Source: Deinococcus sp.
GTDB taxonomy: Bacteria > Deinococcota > Deinococci > Deinococcales > Deinococcaceae
Assembly (NCBI GenBank): GCA_018260275.1
Contig: JAGLBK010000143.1
Span: forward strand, 1-6,961
Reading direction: 5' to 3'
Length of the DNA: 6,961 nucleotides
The notes under the pieces were generated by a model. That model saw nothing but the letters and a program-made list of their open reading frames with translations, was not told the origin of the DNA and did no database searches. Position 1 is the first letter of the stretch, and every line of letters begins with the position of its first letter. The translations under genes were made by a program, and so were the position numbers. Below, in pieces: positions 1 through 6,961 of the stretch.

Positions 1-2
1 GG

Positions 3-146
3 GCCAGGGCGCTGGCAAAAGCGAACTGGATGCTGGGCGACTACAAGCCCTCGCAGATGCGCTTCTGGTCTGGAAAACTGACCCTGAACGGGCGCGAGTT
101 GAGCGGCACGGCGGGGAGTGGCCTGGGCTTCAAGCTGAGGTTTTGA
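3..146 (+). CDS. 3' end of an unidentified gene (last 47 residues)
   Basis: An open frame enters from the left edge and ends at a TGA at 144-146. The visible 47 residues are mixed polar and hydrophobic, with two Trp, and end in the segment GSGLGFKLRF. About 40 of the 47 codons end in G or C, whereas the competing open frame from position 2 to 160 has many codons ending in A or T; this is why I chose this frame. The alternating hydrophobic pattern and terminal Phe would fit a last beta strand, possibly of a barrel or other beta-rich protein, but this is weak inference from a short fragment. No function can be assigned. It runs in the same direction as the ABC exporter gene, which starts 85 bp later with its own promoter. 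Confidence 0.6.
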   Translation, partial: ARALAKANWMLGDYKPSQMRFWSGKLTLNGRELSGTAGSGLGFKLRF

Positions 147-219
147 GCAGTCATCTCTGAATGACGCCAGCGGCTCTGGCTGAGCGGCAATAAGCCCCTT
201 GCTTCCCTACTTGACGGCG

Positions 220-225
220 TAAACT
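220..225 (+). promoter_or_regulatory. -10 box (TAAACT) of a leaderless promoter for the ABC exporter
   Basis: TAAACT fits the TAnnnT -10 consensus and is followed by six C residues and then directly by the ATG at 232. No purine-rich ribosome site lies upstream of that ATG. Transcription starting 6-7 nt after a -10 box would begin at or next to the A of the start codon, giving a leaderless mRNA. This layout is well documented in Deinococcus. The -35 region is poor: TTGCTT at 199-204 with a short 15 bp spacer is the best candidate. Confidence 0.65.
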
Positions 226-231
226 CCCCCC

Positions 232-2043
<1,812 letters not shown>

Positions 2044-2072
2044 CAACAGCTACGGCTGCCAGACTCAGGAGC

Positions 2073-2324
2073 TTACTCTTCGGTCGTGTCGCGGCCCGTG
2101 TTCGCGGTGCCGTCGTAGGCGCCGCTGCCCGGCTCGATTAGGGCACCCGGATTGACAATGGCCGGAACGCCCGCGCCGTTGCTGGGAATCACAGCCGGAA
2201 TCCCGGCGGTATCGGCCTGCCGGATCTGCTCGCCTTCCACGGGCGAATTGACCAGATTGCCGCTTTCGCTCTCGACTTCCTCGACGCTTTTGCCCAGGGG
2301 TTCGCTGCCGTATCTATTGGTCAT
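2073..2324 (-). CDS. small acidic protein of unknown function (83 aa)
   Basis: Reading the minus strand from the ATG at 2324 gives 83 residues beginning MTNRYGSEPLGKSVEEVE and ending at a TAA. I do not recognise the family. The frame stays open further upstream, but codons before this ATG lose the strong G/C third-position bias seen after it, so this is the likely start. The protein has 13 Asp/Glu against 4 Lys/Arg (net about -9). It has no signal peptide, membrane segment or Cys, and is rich in Gly, Pro, Asn and Ser, so it is probably soluble and largely disordered. Residues 40-50 and 51-61 form an imperfect tandem repeat (AGIPAVIPSNG, then AGVPAIVNPGA). The gene converges on the ABC exporter with only 29 bp between stop codons and diverges from the gene at 2519. 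No ribosome site is visible, so translation may be leaderless. Confidence 0.62.
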   Translation of the reverse strand: MTNRYGSEPLGKSVEEVESESGNLVNSPVEGEQIRQADTAGIPAVIPSNGAGVPAIVNPGALIEPGSGAYDGTANTGRDTTEE

Positions 2325-2329
2325 GCCGC

Positions 2330-2335
2330 ATTGTG
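2330..2335 (-). promoter_or_regulatory. possible -10 box (CACAAT on the minus strand) for the 83-aa gene
   Basis: On the minus strand CACAAT lies 5 nt before the ATG at 2324. It differs from TATAAT at two positions, and no clear -35 box lies upstream. The position resembles the leaderless arrangement at 220-232, and the missing Shine-Dalgarno fits that reading. It is a weak call based on spacing and a partial motif match. Confidence 0.3.
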
Positions 2336-2434
2336 CGCGAGGAGTCGGGCTGCGGCATGAGGAGCGGCTTACGTTCGCCTTTAATGCCCAGCAGGTTTGA
2401 GAACGGCGACTCGGCAAGGGGGGTCCAAGTCCGG

Positions 2435-2440
2435 TATGCT
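2435..2440 (+). promoter_or_regulatory. candidate -10 box (TATGCT) for the membrane protein-lysK unit
   Basis: TATGCT matches TATAAT at four of six positions and is the best -10 candidate in the divergent gap. TCGGCA at 2411-2416 could serve as a weak -35 with an 18 bp spacer. The predicted transcription start near 2446-2448 would give a leader of about 70 nt before the GTG at 2519, and would place the ATG at 2451 within a few bases of the mRNA 5' end. Confidence 0.45.
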
Positions 2441-2450
2441 GACCCCCGTC

Positions 2451-2522
2451 ATGATCTGTCCCTTCCTTGTTCCTGTCTTCTGTTCTGGCCCTGTCCTCAA
2501 AGCGCAGGAGGCCCGGCTGTGA
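2451..2522 (+). CDS. possible 23-residue leader ORF overlapping the next gene
   Basis: An ATG 10 nt after the TATGCT box opens a frame of 23 codons. The peptide starts MICPFLVPVF and ends KAQEARL, with a TGA at 2520-2522. That stop overlaps the GTG start of the next gene in a GTGA junction, the form typical of translational coupling. The peptide has a hydrophobic first half and two Cys. It has no ribosome site of its own, so translation would depend on a near-leaderless mRNA. A frame this short can occur by chance; the case rests on its position just after a -10 box and the exact stop-start overlap. It has no run of amino-acid codons such as Lys that would signal classical attenuation. Confidence 0.35.
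   Translation: MICPFLVPVFCSGPVLKAQEARL
2506..2511 (+). promoter_or_regulatory. ribosome binding site AGGAGG that fixes the GTG start at 2519
   Basis: A perfect AGGAGG lies 7 nt before the GTG at 2519. It decides the start of the following gene against an in-frame ATG at 2333 that lies 186 nt upstream, would overlap the divergent promoter region and has no ribosome site. Confidence 0.85.
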
Positions 2523-3658
2523 GCGAACGCGTCGATGCACTGCTCCAGGCTTCGGGACTGAGTGAACCCCTCATCGGCTCACTGGAACGCAGCGACGTTC
2601 TGTTCGTGCTCACGGGCGGCACCCTGCTGTATCAGGACGCCAGCGGCACCCGCCGGGTCACGCTGCGCGACCTCACCCGCATCCACAGCGATCAGGACGG
2701 GCTGCTGCGCGTCGAAACCCCGGCAGGAACGGCCCTGACCGCCAGCCTGCTGGGCTTCGACCCGGTGGATGTGCAGACCTTCTTCGGGCAGGTGCGCGAC
2801 ACCACCGCCCGCGTCAAGCAGGCCGCGCTCGCTGCGCCCCTTACGCCGCTTCAGGCCGCACCTATTCCCAAGCCGCATGTGCCTGCCCAGCCCGTAGTAG
2901 CTCAGCCTGCACCGGTTCAGCCAGTCTTTGCCCAGCCTGCGCCGACCCCGGCTCCTGCTGTACCGGCGCGTCCCCCGGTGGTGGCGGTGCCTACCCGCGC
3001 CCCCGACCCGGCCCAGGGCATCGAGGAATCGGTCACGGTCATTCGCCCGGCGGCCAGTGCTGCGGCTGGAGCGCCCACCCCCGCTCCCACCGCCAACCCC
3101 GGCTATGGTGTGCCCCGCGCTGCTCCGGTCGCGGCCCCCGCACCCATGCCTGCGCGTCCGGTTCAGGTGCCTCCAGTTCAGGTGGCGCCCCCTGAAGCCG
3201 CTGTATCTCAACCTGCCGCTTCCCAGCCTGCCGCCCCTGCAAAGGTCGCACCGCCAAAGGGCCAGCCGAAAGCCCCCGAGAAGGCCGCGCAAGCTGCGCC
3301 AGTTCCAGTCGCGCCAGCCGGGGAGCAGCCGTCGTTGGTGACCCCGGTGGAAATTCCGTCTGCCCCGGCACTGGCTGATTCGGCGCTGGCTGGTTCCCTG
3401 GGAACGCTGGCGAACGCGGCCCGCAGCGCCGGAGCCTGGGCGGGTCGCCTGCGCTTTCTGTCGATTCTGCTTTTCTTGGCGGCTCTCGGGCTGGCGTTCG
3501 TGCAGTTCTCGGCAGACCAGAAACTTCAGGCCCTCTGGGTGCTGATCGCGGGCGGGATCGGGGCCGTGGCGCTGCTGGCGTTGGCCGACCTTATTCGCCT
3601 TGTGACCTCACTCGCCAGCGCCTACACTGCCCGGAGTGGGGGCCTGGATGCCGAGTGA
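2519..3658 (+). CDS. unrecognised membrane-anchored protein: small N-terminal domain, long Pro/Ala linker, two C-terminal helices
   Basis: The 379-residue product starts at a GTG behind a perfect AGGAGG. Residues 1-104 form a compact region of alternating short hydrophobic stretches (for example DVLFVLTGGTLLYQD), suggesting a small beta-rich domain, perhaps PH-like; that is a guess from pattern only. Residues about 105-285 are a low-complexity linker dominated by Pro, Ala, Val and Gln, with repeated AQPAP-type units, surely extended or disordered. Two membrane helices follow at about 312-330 and 338-358, joined by a very short polar loop, so both the N-terminal domain and the C-terminus should lie on the same side of the membrane, probably cytosolic since there is no signal peptide. 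I do not recognise the family and assign no function. The gene overlaps the start of lysK by 11 nt, so the two are probably co-transcribed and translationally coupled. Confidence 0.8.
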   Translation: MSERVDALLQASGLSEPLIGSLERSDVLFVLTGGTLLYQDASGTRRVTLRDLTRIHSDQDGLLRVETPAGTALTASLLGFDPVDVQTFFGQVRDTTARVKQAALAAPLTPLQAAPIPKPHVPAQPVVAQPAPVQPVFAQPAPTPAPAVPARPPVVAVPTRAPDPAQGIEESVTVIRPAASAAAGAPTPAPTANPGYGVPRAAPVAAPAPMPARPVQVPPVQVAPPEAAVSQPAASQPAAPAKVAPPKGQPKAPEKAAQAAPVPVAPAGEQPSLVTPVEIPSAPALADSALAGSLGTLANAARSAGAWAGRLRFLSILLFLAALGLAFVQFSADQKLQALWVLIAGGIGAVALLALADLIRLVTSLASAYTARSGGLDAE

Positions 3659-4811
3659 GCAGGCTTCTGACTCACCAGAATGCCCGGATTCAGGAACGGC
3701 ACTTCAGCAGGCCCGTGAACTGATTTTTCGCACGGTACACACTCCCTCTCTGTCTGGTCAGGAAGGGGCCGTCGCCGAATATCTGCGCGGCTGGATGAGT
3801 GAGCACGGGTTCCAGGCGCATCTCGACGAGGCCGGGAATGCTGTAGGAGAGCGTGGAGAGGGGCCGCTGACGGTGGCGCTGCTGGGACACATGGATACCG
3901 TTCCCGGCGACATTGCGGTACGGATCGACGAAAGCGGCGTACTGCACGGGCGCGGCAGTGTAGACGCCAAGGGCAGCCTGTGTGCCTTTATTGCAGCGGT
4001 GGCGGCGCTGCCCCCCGAGACGCTGGCCCAGGCGCGTTTTGTGGTGATCGGGGCCACCGAGGAGGAGGCGCCCAGCAGCAAGGGAGCGCGGCACGCCATG
4101 CATGAGTACCGCCCGGACTTTGTGCTGATCGGTGAACCGAGCGGCTGGGAAGGGCTGACGCTGGGGTACAAGGGCCGTCTGGTTGCCAAGGTGCGCGTTG
4201 AAAAGGACAACTTTCACACCGCTGGAGACGGCACCAGCGCCGCCGACGACCTGACCGAGGGCTGGTTCCGGGTGCGCCGCTGGGCCGAGGAAGTGAGCAA
4301 GAGACCAGGCAAAGGGCTGGGAACGGGGCCGGGTATCTTCGACCGTGTGCAGGCCACCTTGCAGGAAATCGGCGGTTCGGGTGACGGGCTGACCCAGGCG
4401 GCGTGGGCCACCATCGGCTTCCGGCTGCCGCCTTCGCTGCGGCCCTATGAGGTCGAGGACGCTGTGGCAGAGGCCTTTGCTGGCCTAAACGCCAGAGTCA
4501 GTTTTACCGGCCACGAATCTGCGGTGCGCTATCCCAGGGACAATGCCCTGACCCGCGCCCTGCGAGTCGCCATTCGCGCCCAGGGGGGCACCCCGACCTT
4601 CAAGGTCAAGACGGGCACCAGCGACATGAACGTGGTCGCCGAGCTGTGGCCGGTGCCGACGCTGGCCTATGGCCCCGGCGACAGCAGCCTCGACCATACC
4701 CCCGAGGAACGCCTCGATCTGGCCGAGTACGACCGGGCCGTGGCGGTGCTGACGGACGCCCTGACCCGGCTGGCTGCCCTGCCCAGAGCGGAGGCGCAGG
4801 CGGTTCAATAA
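3648..4811 (+). CDS. lysK: [LysW]-lysine hydrolase (LysK), M20-family metallopeptidase
   Basis: LysK performs the last step of the LysW-dependent aminoadipate pathway, cutting the bond between lysine and the C-terminal Glu of carrier protein LysW in the cytosol. The 387-residue product carries the M20 two-metal site. Counting from the ATG at 3648: His81 and Asp83 in GHMDTVPG, Asp106 in GSVDAKG, catalytic Glu138 and metal-binding Glu139 in ATEEEAP, Glu163 in IGEPSG, and His350 in DHTPEE. The segments GEPSGWEGLTLGYKGRL and KTGTSDMN resemble LysK/ArgE-like enzymes more than DapE or carboxypeptidase G2. An upstream in-frame GTG at 3636 is possible, but GGAG at 3633-3636 followed by a G run better serves the ATG at 3648. 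About 18 residues precede the conserved core. The start overlaps the preceding gene by 11 nt. Other lys genes (lysW, lysX, lysZ, lysY, lysJ) are not in the window. An ArgE-like or dual lysine/arginine role is the main alternative. Confidence 0.85.
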   Translation: MPSEQASDSPECPDSGTALQQARELIFRTVHTPSLSGQEGAVAEYLRGWMSEHGFQAHLDEAGNAVGERGEGPLTVALLGHMDTVPGDIAVRIDESGVLHGRGSVDAKGSLCAFIAAVAALPPETLAQARFVVIGATEEEAPSSKGARHAMHEYRPDFVLIGEPSGWEGLTLGYKGRLVAKVRVEKDNFHTAGDGTSAADDLTEGWFRVRRWAEEVSKRPGKGLGTGPGIFDRVQATLQEIGGSGDGLTQAAWATIGFRLPPSLRPYEVEDAVAEAFAGLNARVSFTGHESAVRYPRDNALTRALRVAIRAQGGTPTFKVKTGTSDMNVVAELWPVPTLAYGPGDSSLDHTPEERLDLAEYDRAVAVLTDALTRLAALPRAEAQAVQ

Positions 4812-4952
4812 AAGGTGAGTGGTGAGTAGGGAGGGGTGAGTGGACATACCGTCTTCCACTCATCCCTTTTTTTCTCACCAGCCGCTCAGCCAAAATAACC
4901 TCTCCCCGCCGTGGTCTACCACTTCCCACTGACCACTTTCCACTCACCTTTT
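4810..4952. repeat. 13-bp perfect inverted repeat bounding two heptamer tandem arrays
   Basis: AAAAGGTGAGTGG at 4810-4822 is perfectly mirrored by CCACTCACCTTTT at 4940-4952. Both arms belong to tandem arrays with an exact 7 bp period. On the left, heptamers start at 4816, 4823, 4830 and 4837 (TGAGTGG, TGAGTAG, GGAGGGG, TGAGTGG). On the right, CCACT recurs at 4919, 4926, 4933 and 4940. An extra CCACTCA lies at 4856-4862. Read on one strand, the right array is the same NNAGTGG heptamer in reverse orientation. The period is not a multiple of three and no credible gene spans the region, so this is noncoding repeat DNA filling most of the gap between lysK and the permease. Confidence 0.75.
4833..4873 (+). 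terminator. intrinsic terminator after lysK
   Basis: GGGGTGAGTGGA (4833-4844) pairs with TCCACTCATCCC (4855-4866) in a 12 bp stem with one G-U pair and a 10 nt loop. Seven T residues follow directly at 4867-4873. It lies 22 nt after the lysK stop and would end the 2519-4811 unit, leaving the permease to its own promoter. The stem is built from two of the local heptamer repeats in opposite orientation. Confidence 0.8.
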
Positions 4953-4960
4953 CCCGCCCT

Positions 4961-4966
4961 GGAGGT
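4961..4966 (+). promoter_or_regulatory. ribosome binding site GGAGGT of the permease gene
   Basis: GGAGGT lies 6 nt before the ATG at 4973, an ideal spacing. It shows the gene is translated from a leadered mRNA, unlike the ABC exporter. No clear promoter is visible in 4874-4960; TAACCT at 4896-4901 fits TAnnnT but lacks a -35 partner. Confidence 0.85.
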
Positions 4967-4972
4967 AAAGCC

Positions 4973-6730
4973 ATGACCCCCGTGACCATTCTCCTGATTC
5001 TGTTCGTGGCGGCGCTGGTGCTGTTCGCCACCGAACTGATTCCCGTCGATGTGACGGCGCTGGGCCTGCTCTCGGCGCTTTTGCTGCTGGGCCTCCTGAA
5101 ACCCAAAGAGGCGTTTGCGGGCTTTGGCAGCGACACGGTGCTGACCCTCGCCAGCCTGTTCATCCTGACGCGGGTGCTGCTGCGGGCCGGGGTCATCGAA
5201 TGGATTGGCGCAACGCTGGCGCGGCGGGTACGCAAACCGGCGGCGATGCTTCAGGCCATGCTCAGCGCGGTGGCCGGGGTCAGCGCCTTTACCAGCAACA
5301 CGGCGACCACGGCGGTCTTTCTGCCGGTCGTCTCGGCGGTCTCGCGCCGGGCCGGGATTCCGGCGAGCCGCGCCCTGATGCCCCTGGCCTTCGCCAGCAT
5401 TCTGGGCGGCACCGTGACCCTGATCGGCACCACGACCAATCTGGTGGTATCGGGTGCCCTGCCCGCAACGGGTGAAAAACCGCTCGGCTTTTTCGAGCTG
5501 GCCTGGGTCGGGATTCCCACGGCGCTGGTGGGTCTGCTGTACCTCTTTTTCGTGGCTCCGCGCCTGCTTCCGGCCCGCGACGTGCAGCTCGAAGAAACGC
5601 TGCGGGCGTATCTGGCCGACCTGACCGTGGCAGCGGGCAGCCCCCTGATCGGGCAGACGCTGCGGGAAACCAACCTGGGCCGCGATCATGGCCTGACGGT
5701 GGTCGCCGTGCGCCGGGGCACAGAAACCATCTATGCACCCGGCGCAGATTTCCGCGTGCAGGAGGGCGACACGCTGGCGGTCGAGGGGCCGACTGAGCGC
5801 ATTCTGGCGGGCAAGAACACGCTGGGTGTGGTCAGCCGCAGCGAACAGAAGTTGCAGGCCGAATCGGGCGAGGTCGGCGGGCATATCCGGCTGGTCGAAG
5901 CGGTGGTCATGCCAGGTGGCCCGCTGATCGGGCGGACCCTCAGCGAAGGCCGGTTCCGTGAGCGCTACGGCTGTAGCGTGCTGGCGCTGCACCGCCGCAA
6001 CCGCACCACCGAACGTCTGGGAAGGCTACGCATACAGGTGGGAGATGTCCTACTGATTCAGGGAAGTGCCGACCGGGTCGAGAACCTGAATGAACATCTC
6101 GCCGTGCTGGGCGACCTCACCGAAAAGCAGAGTGACCTGAAAAAGGCTCCGGCGGCCCTGCTGCTCTTTATCGGCGCGGTTGTGCTGGGCGCCACAGGAG
6201 TGTTGCCGCTTAGTGTGGCTGTGGTGGTCGCGGTGGCCCTGTGCCTGATCCTGCGCCTGATTACCCCAGAGGAGGCTTACGGCAGCATCGAATGGCCGGT
6301 GATCGTGCTAGTCGCCTGTATGCTGGCCTTCGGTACGGCCTTTGAGCAGACCGGCGCGGCCAAAGTACTGACCGGGGGGCTGTCGCATCTGCTGGCCCCA
6401 CTGGGGCCGACGGGAATCCTGGCTGCCCTCTTTCTGGTCACGGTGGCCCTGACCCAGCCCATGAGCAATCAGGCGGCGGCGCTGGTCATGTTGCCGCTGG
6501 CGATTGGCACGGCCAAAACGCTGGGCTACGATCCGCGCCCCTTCGTTATCGGCATTACGATTGCCGCCAGCAACTCGTTCATTACGCCGCTGGAACCGTC
6601 CTGCATGCTGGTGTATGGGCCGGGGCGCTACAGCTTCATGGATTTTGTCCGGGTGGGTACGGGGCTGACCATCGTGACCTTCATCGTGGCGATGCTGGTG
6701 ATTCCGGTCATCTGGCCTTTTCACCACTGA
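4973..6730 (+). CDS. DASS/SLC13-family permease with two RCK_C (TrkA_C) domains
   Basis: The 585-residue product is an inner-membrane anion transporter of the divalent anion:Na+ symporter fold, in the subgroup carrying paired regulatory RCK_C domains between its two membrane halves. Residues 1-200 hold the first half, with the ligand/Na+ hairpin SAFTSNTATTAVFLP near 104-118 (Ser108-Asn109-Thr110) and the conserved GTTTNLVVSG at 152-161. Residues about 205-288 and 303-380 are two RCK_C-like domains; each has a GxPLIGxTLxE-type opening (SPLIGQTLRE, GPLIGRTLSE) and a later EGDTLAVEG or VGDVLLIQG strand. Residues 393-582 hold the second half with LTQPMSNQAAALVMLP near 493-508, where the usual SNT is SNQ. 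RCK_C-bearing relatives include sulfate transporters of algae and cyanobacteria, but the substrate here cannot be read; sulfate, dicarboxylates or other anions are possible. The terminator upstream and its own ribosome site suggest separate transcription from lysK. Confidence 0.9.
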   Translation: MTPVTILLILFVAALVLFATELIPVDVTALGLLSALLLLGLLKPKEAFAGFGSDTVLTLASLFILTRVLLRAGVIEWIGATLARRVRKPAAMLQAMLSAVAGVSAFTSNTATTAVFLPVVSAVSRRAGIPASRALMPLAFASILGGTVTLIGTTTNLVVSGALPATGEKPLGFFELAWVGIPTALVGLLYLFFVAPRLLPARDVQLEETLRAYLADLTVAAGSPLIGQTLRETNLGRDHGLTVVAVRRGTETIYAPGADFRVQEGDTLAVEGPTERILAGKNTLGVVSRSEQKLQAESGEVGGHIRLVEAVVMPGGPLIGRTLSEGRFRERYGCSVLALHRRNRTTERLGRLRIQVGDVLLIQGSADRVENLNEHLAVLGDLTEKQSDLKKAPAALLLFIGAVVLGATGVLPLSVAVVVAVALCLILRLITPEEAYGSIEWPVIVLVACMLAFGTAFEQTGAAKVLTGGLSHLLAPLGPTGILAALFLVTVALTQPMSNQAAALVMLPLAIGTAKTLGYDPRPFVIGITIAASNSFITPLEPSCMLVYGPGRYSFMDFVRVGTGLTIVTFIVAMLVIPVIWPFHH

Positions 6731-6776
6731 ACCCGGCCTCCTGTCGGGTGCATCCCATCATGCTGGGATAACCGGG
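6731..6776 (+). other. nested inverted repeats just after the permease; possible weak terminator
   Basis: ATCCCA (6752-6757) and TGGGAT (6764-6769) form a perfect 6 bp stem with a 6 nt loop. An outer pair CCCGG (6732-6736) and CCGGG (6772-6776) can enclose it, and ACCCG (6731-6735) can instead pair with CGGGT (6745-6749). The hairpin begins directly after the permease stop, as terminators often do, but there is no T run, so efficient intrinsic termination is doubtful. It may act as an mRNA 3' end stabiliser. Confidence 0.35.
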
Positions 6777-6829
6777 CTTAGCGCATGGCTCGAGAAGCAG
6801 AAAAAACTTGTCTGTGGCGTGCTTTCTTG

Positions 6830-6923
6830 GCCCTCTCCACTCGTGGGACTCGTAGAGCCGCTTGCGGAGAGGGCGGGAGCCGCAAAGCGGCGGAGGGGTG
6901 ACTGGTACAGCTCGCAGAGAGGG
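6830..6923. repeat. intergenic palindromic repeat-like element
   Basis: GCCCTCTCC (6830-6838) and GGAGAGGGC (6866-6874) form a perfect 9 bp inverted repeat with a 27 nt loop. Inside the loop ACTCGT occurs twice (6839-6844, 6848-6853), and CCGCTTGCGG (6858-6867) is a compact palindrome overlapping the right arm. A second hairpin GCCGC-AAA-GCGGC lies at 6879-6891. A near copy of the right arm, GCAGAGAGGG, recurs at 6914-6923. The density of structure with no credible coding content fits a dispersed intergenic repeat; copy number in the genome cannot be judged from this window. The rest of 6777-6961 shows no gene or clear signal. Confidence 0.45.
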
Positions 6924-6961
6924 GGCGTGTGACCAGCACAGTAAAAACGACGTCCCTTGCC

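Noticed and set aside
2..160. Open + strand frame at the left edge, one base out of phase with the reported gene end
   Set aside because: Its codons often end in A or T, unlike every real gene here, while the frame ending at 146 has the expected G/C third positions.
150..180. Hairpins GTCAT/ATGAC (150-165) and GCCAG/CTGGC (166-180) as a terminator of the first gene
   Set aside because: Each stem is only 5 bp and no T run follows; too weak to call.
2047..2058. CAGC-TACG-GCTG hairpin between the convergent stops as a bidirectional terminator
   Set aside because: The stem is only 4 bp with no T tract on either strand.
2333..2518. 62-codon N-terminal extension of the membrane protein from the ATG at 2333
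   Set aside because: No ribosome site, weak third-position G/C, and it crosses the divergent promoter region; the GTG at 2519 has a perfect AGGAGG at 7 nt.
2579..3292. 237-residue minus-strand open frame rich in Arg and Gly
   Set aside because: It is the complement of the Pro/Ala linker of the + strand gene, which has a perfect ribosome site and predicted membrane helices.
4810..4952. CRISPR-like array or integrative element ends
   Set aside because: The units are 7 bp and contiguous with no spacers, and no transposase or recombinase gene lies between the inverted ends.
4916..5992. 358-residue minus-strand open frame opposite the permease
   Set aside because: Its product is full of Gln, His and Arg without hydrophobic pattern, and it ends inside the heptamer repeats; the permease on the other strand is unambiguous.
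6785..6901. 38-codon + strand frame from an ATG at 6785
   Set aside because: No ribosome site, and more than half of it runs through the inverted-repeat element, so it is likely a repeat-derived chance frame.

Overview
The window is GC-rich bacterial chromosome, gene-dense, with strong G/C preference at third codon positions. Several traits together suggest a Deinococcus-type organism: an ABC exporter gene with no Shine-Dalgarno whose ATG lies 6 nt after a TAAACT -10 box (the leaderless layout common in Deinococcus), a LysK-type [LysW]-lysine hydrolase (LysW-dependent aminoadipate lysine pathway, known from Thermus/Deinococcus and archaea), and short noncoding repeats between genes. The genus is an inference; no species can be named.

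Layout. Positions 3-146 hold the 3' end of an unidentified + strand gene. A short gap with a leaderless promoter leads to a complete half-size ABC exporter (232-2043, TMD-NBD, all ATPase motifs intact). Converging on it is a small minus-strand gene for an acidic 83-residue protein of unknown function (2073-2324). A divergent intergenic stretch (2325-2518) follows, with a candidate -10 box and a possible 23-codon leader ORF. Next is a two-gene + strand unit: an unrecognised protein with a small N-terminal domain, a long Pro/Ala linker and two C-terminal membrane helices (2519-3658), overlapped by lysK (3648-4811). A hairpin plus seven T residues (4833-4873) probably ends this unit. The gap 4812-4972 is built largely from heptanucleotide tandem repeats in two opposing arrays; the left array supplies the terminator stem. 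A DASS/SLC13 permease with two cytosolic RCK_C (TrkA_C) domains follows, with its own strong ribosome site (4973-6730). The last 231 bases hold no convincing gene, but several inverted repeats that look like an intergenic repeat element.

Functionally, no single pathway links the genes. Two are membrane transporters, one releases lysine from its carrier protein, and two have no recognisable function. The only strong evidence of co-expression is the lysK overlap with the Pro/Ala-rich membrane protein. No mobile element, CRISPR array, tRNA or rRNA was seen. I did not find a clearly new multi-gene system. The most unusual features are the heptamer repeat arrays, the possible leader ORF, and the conserved-looking but unassigned small proteins.
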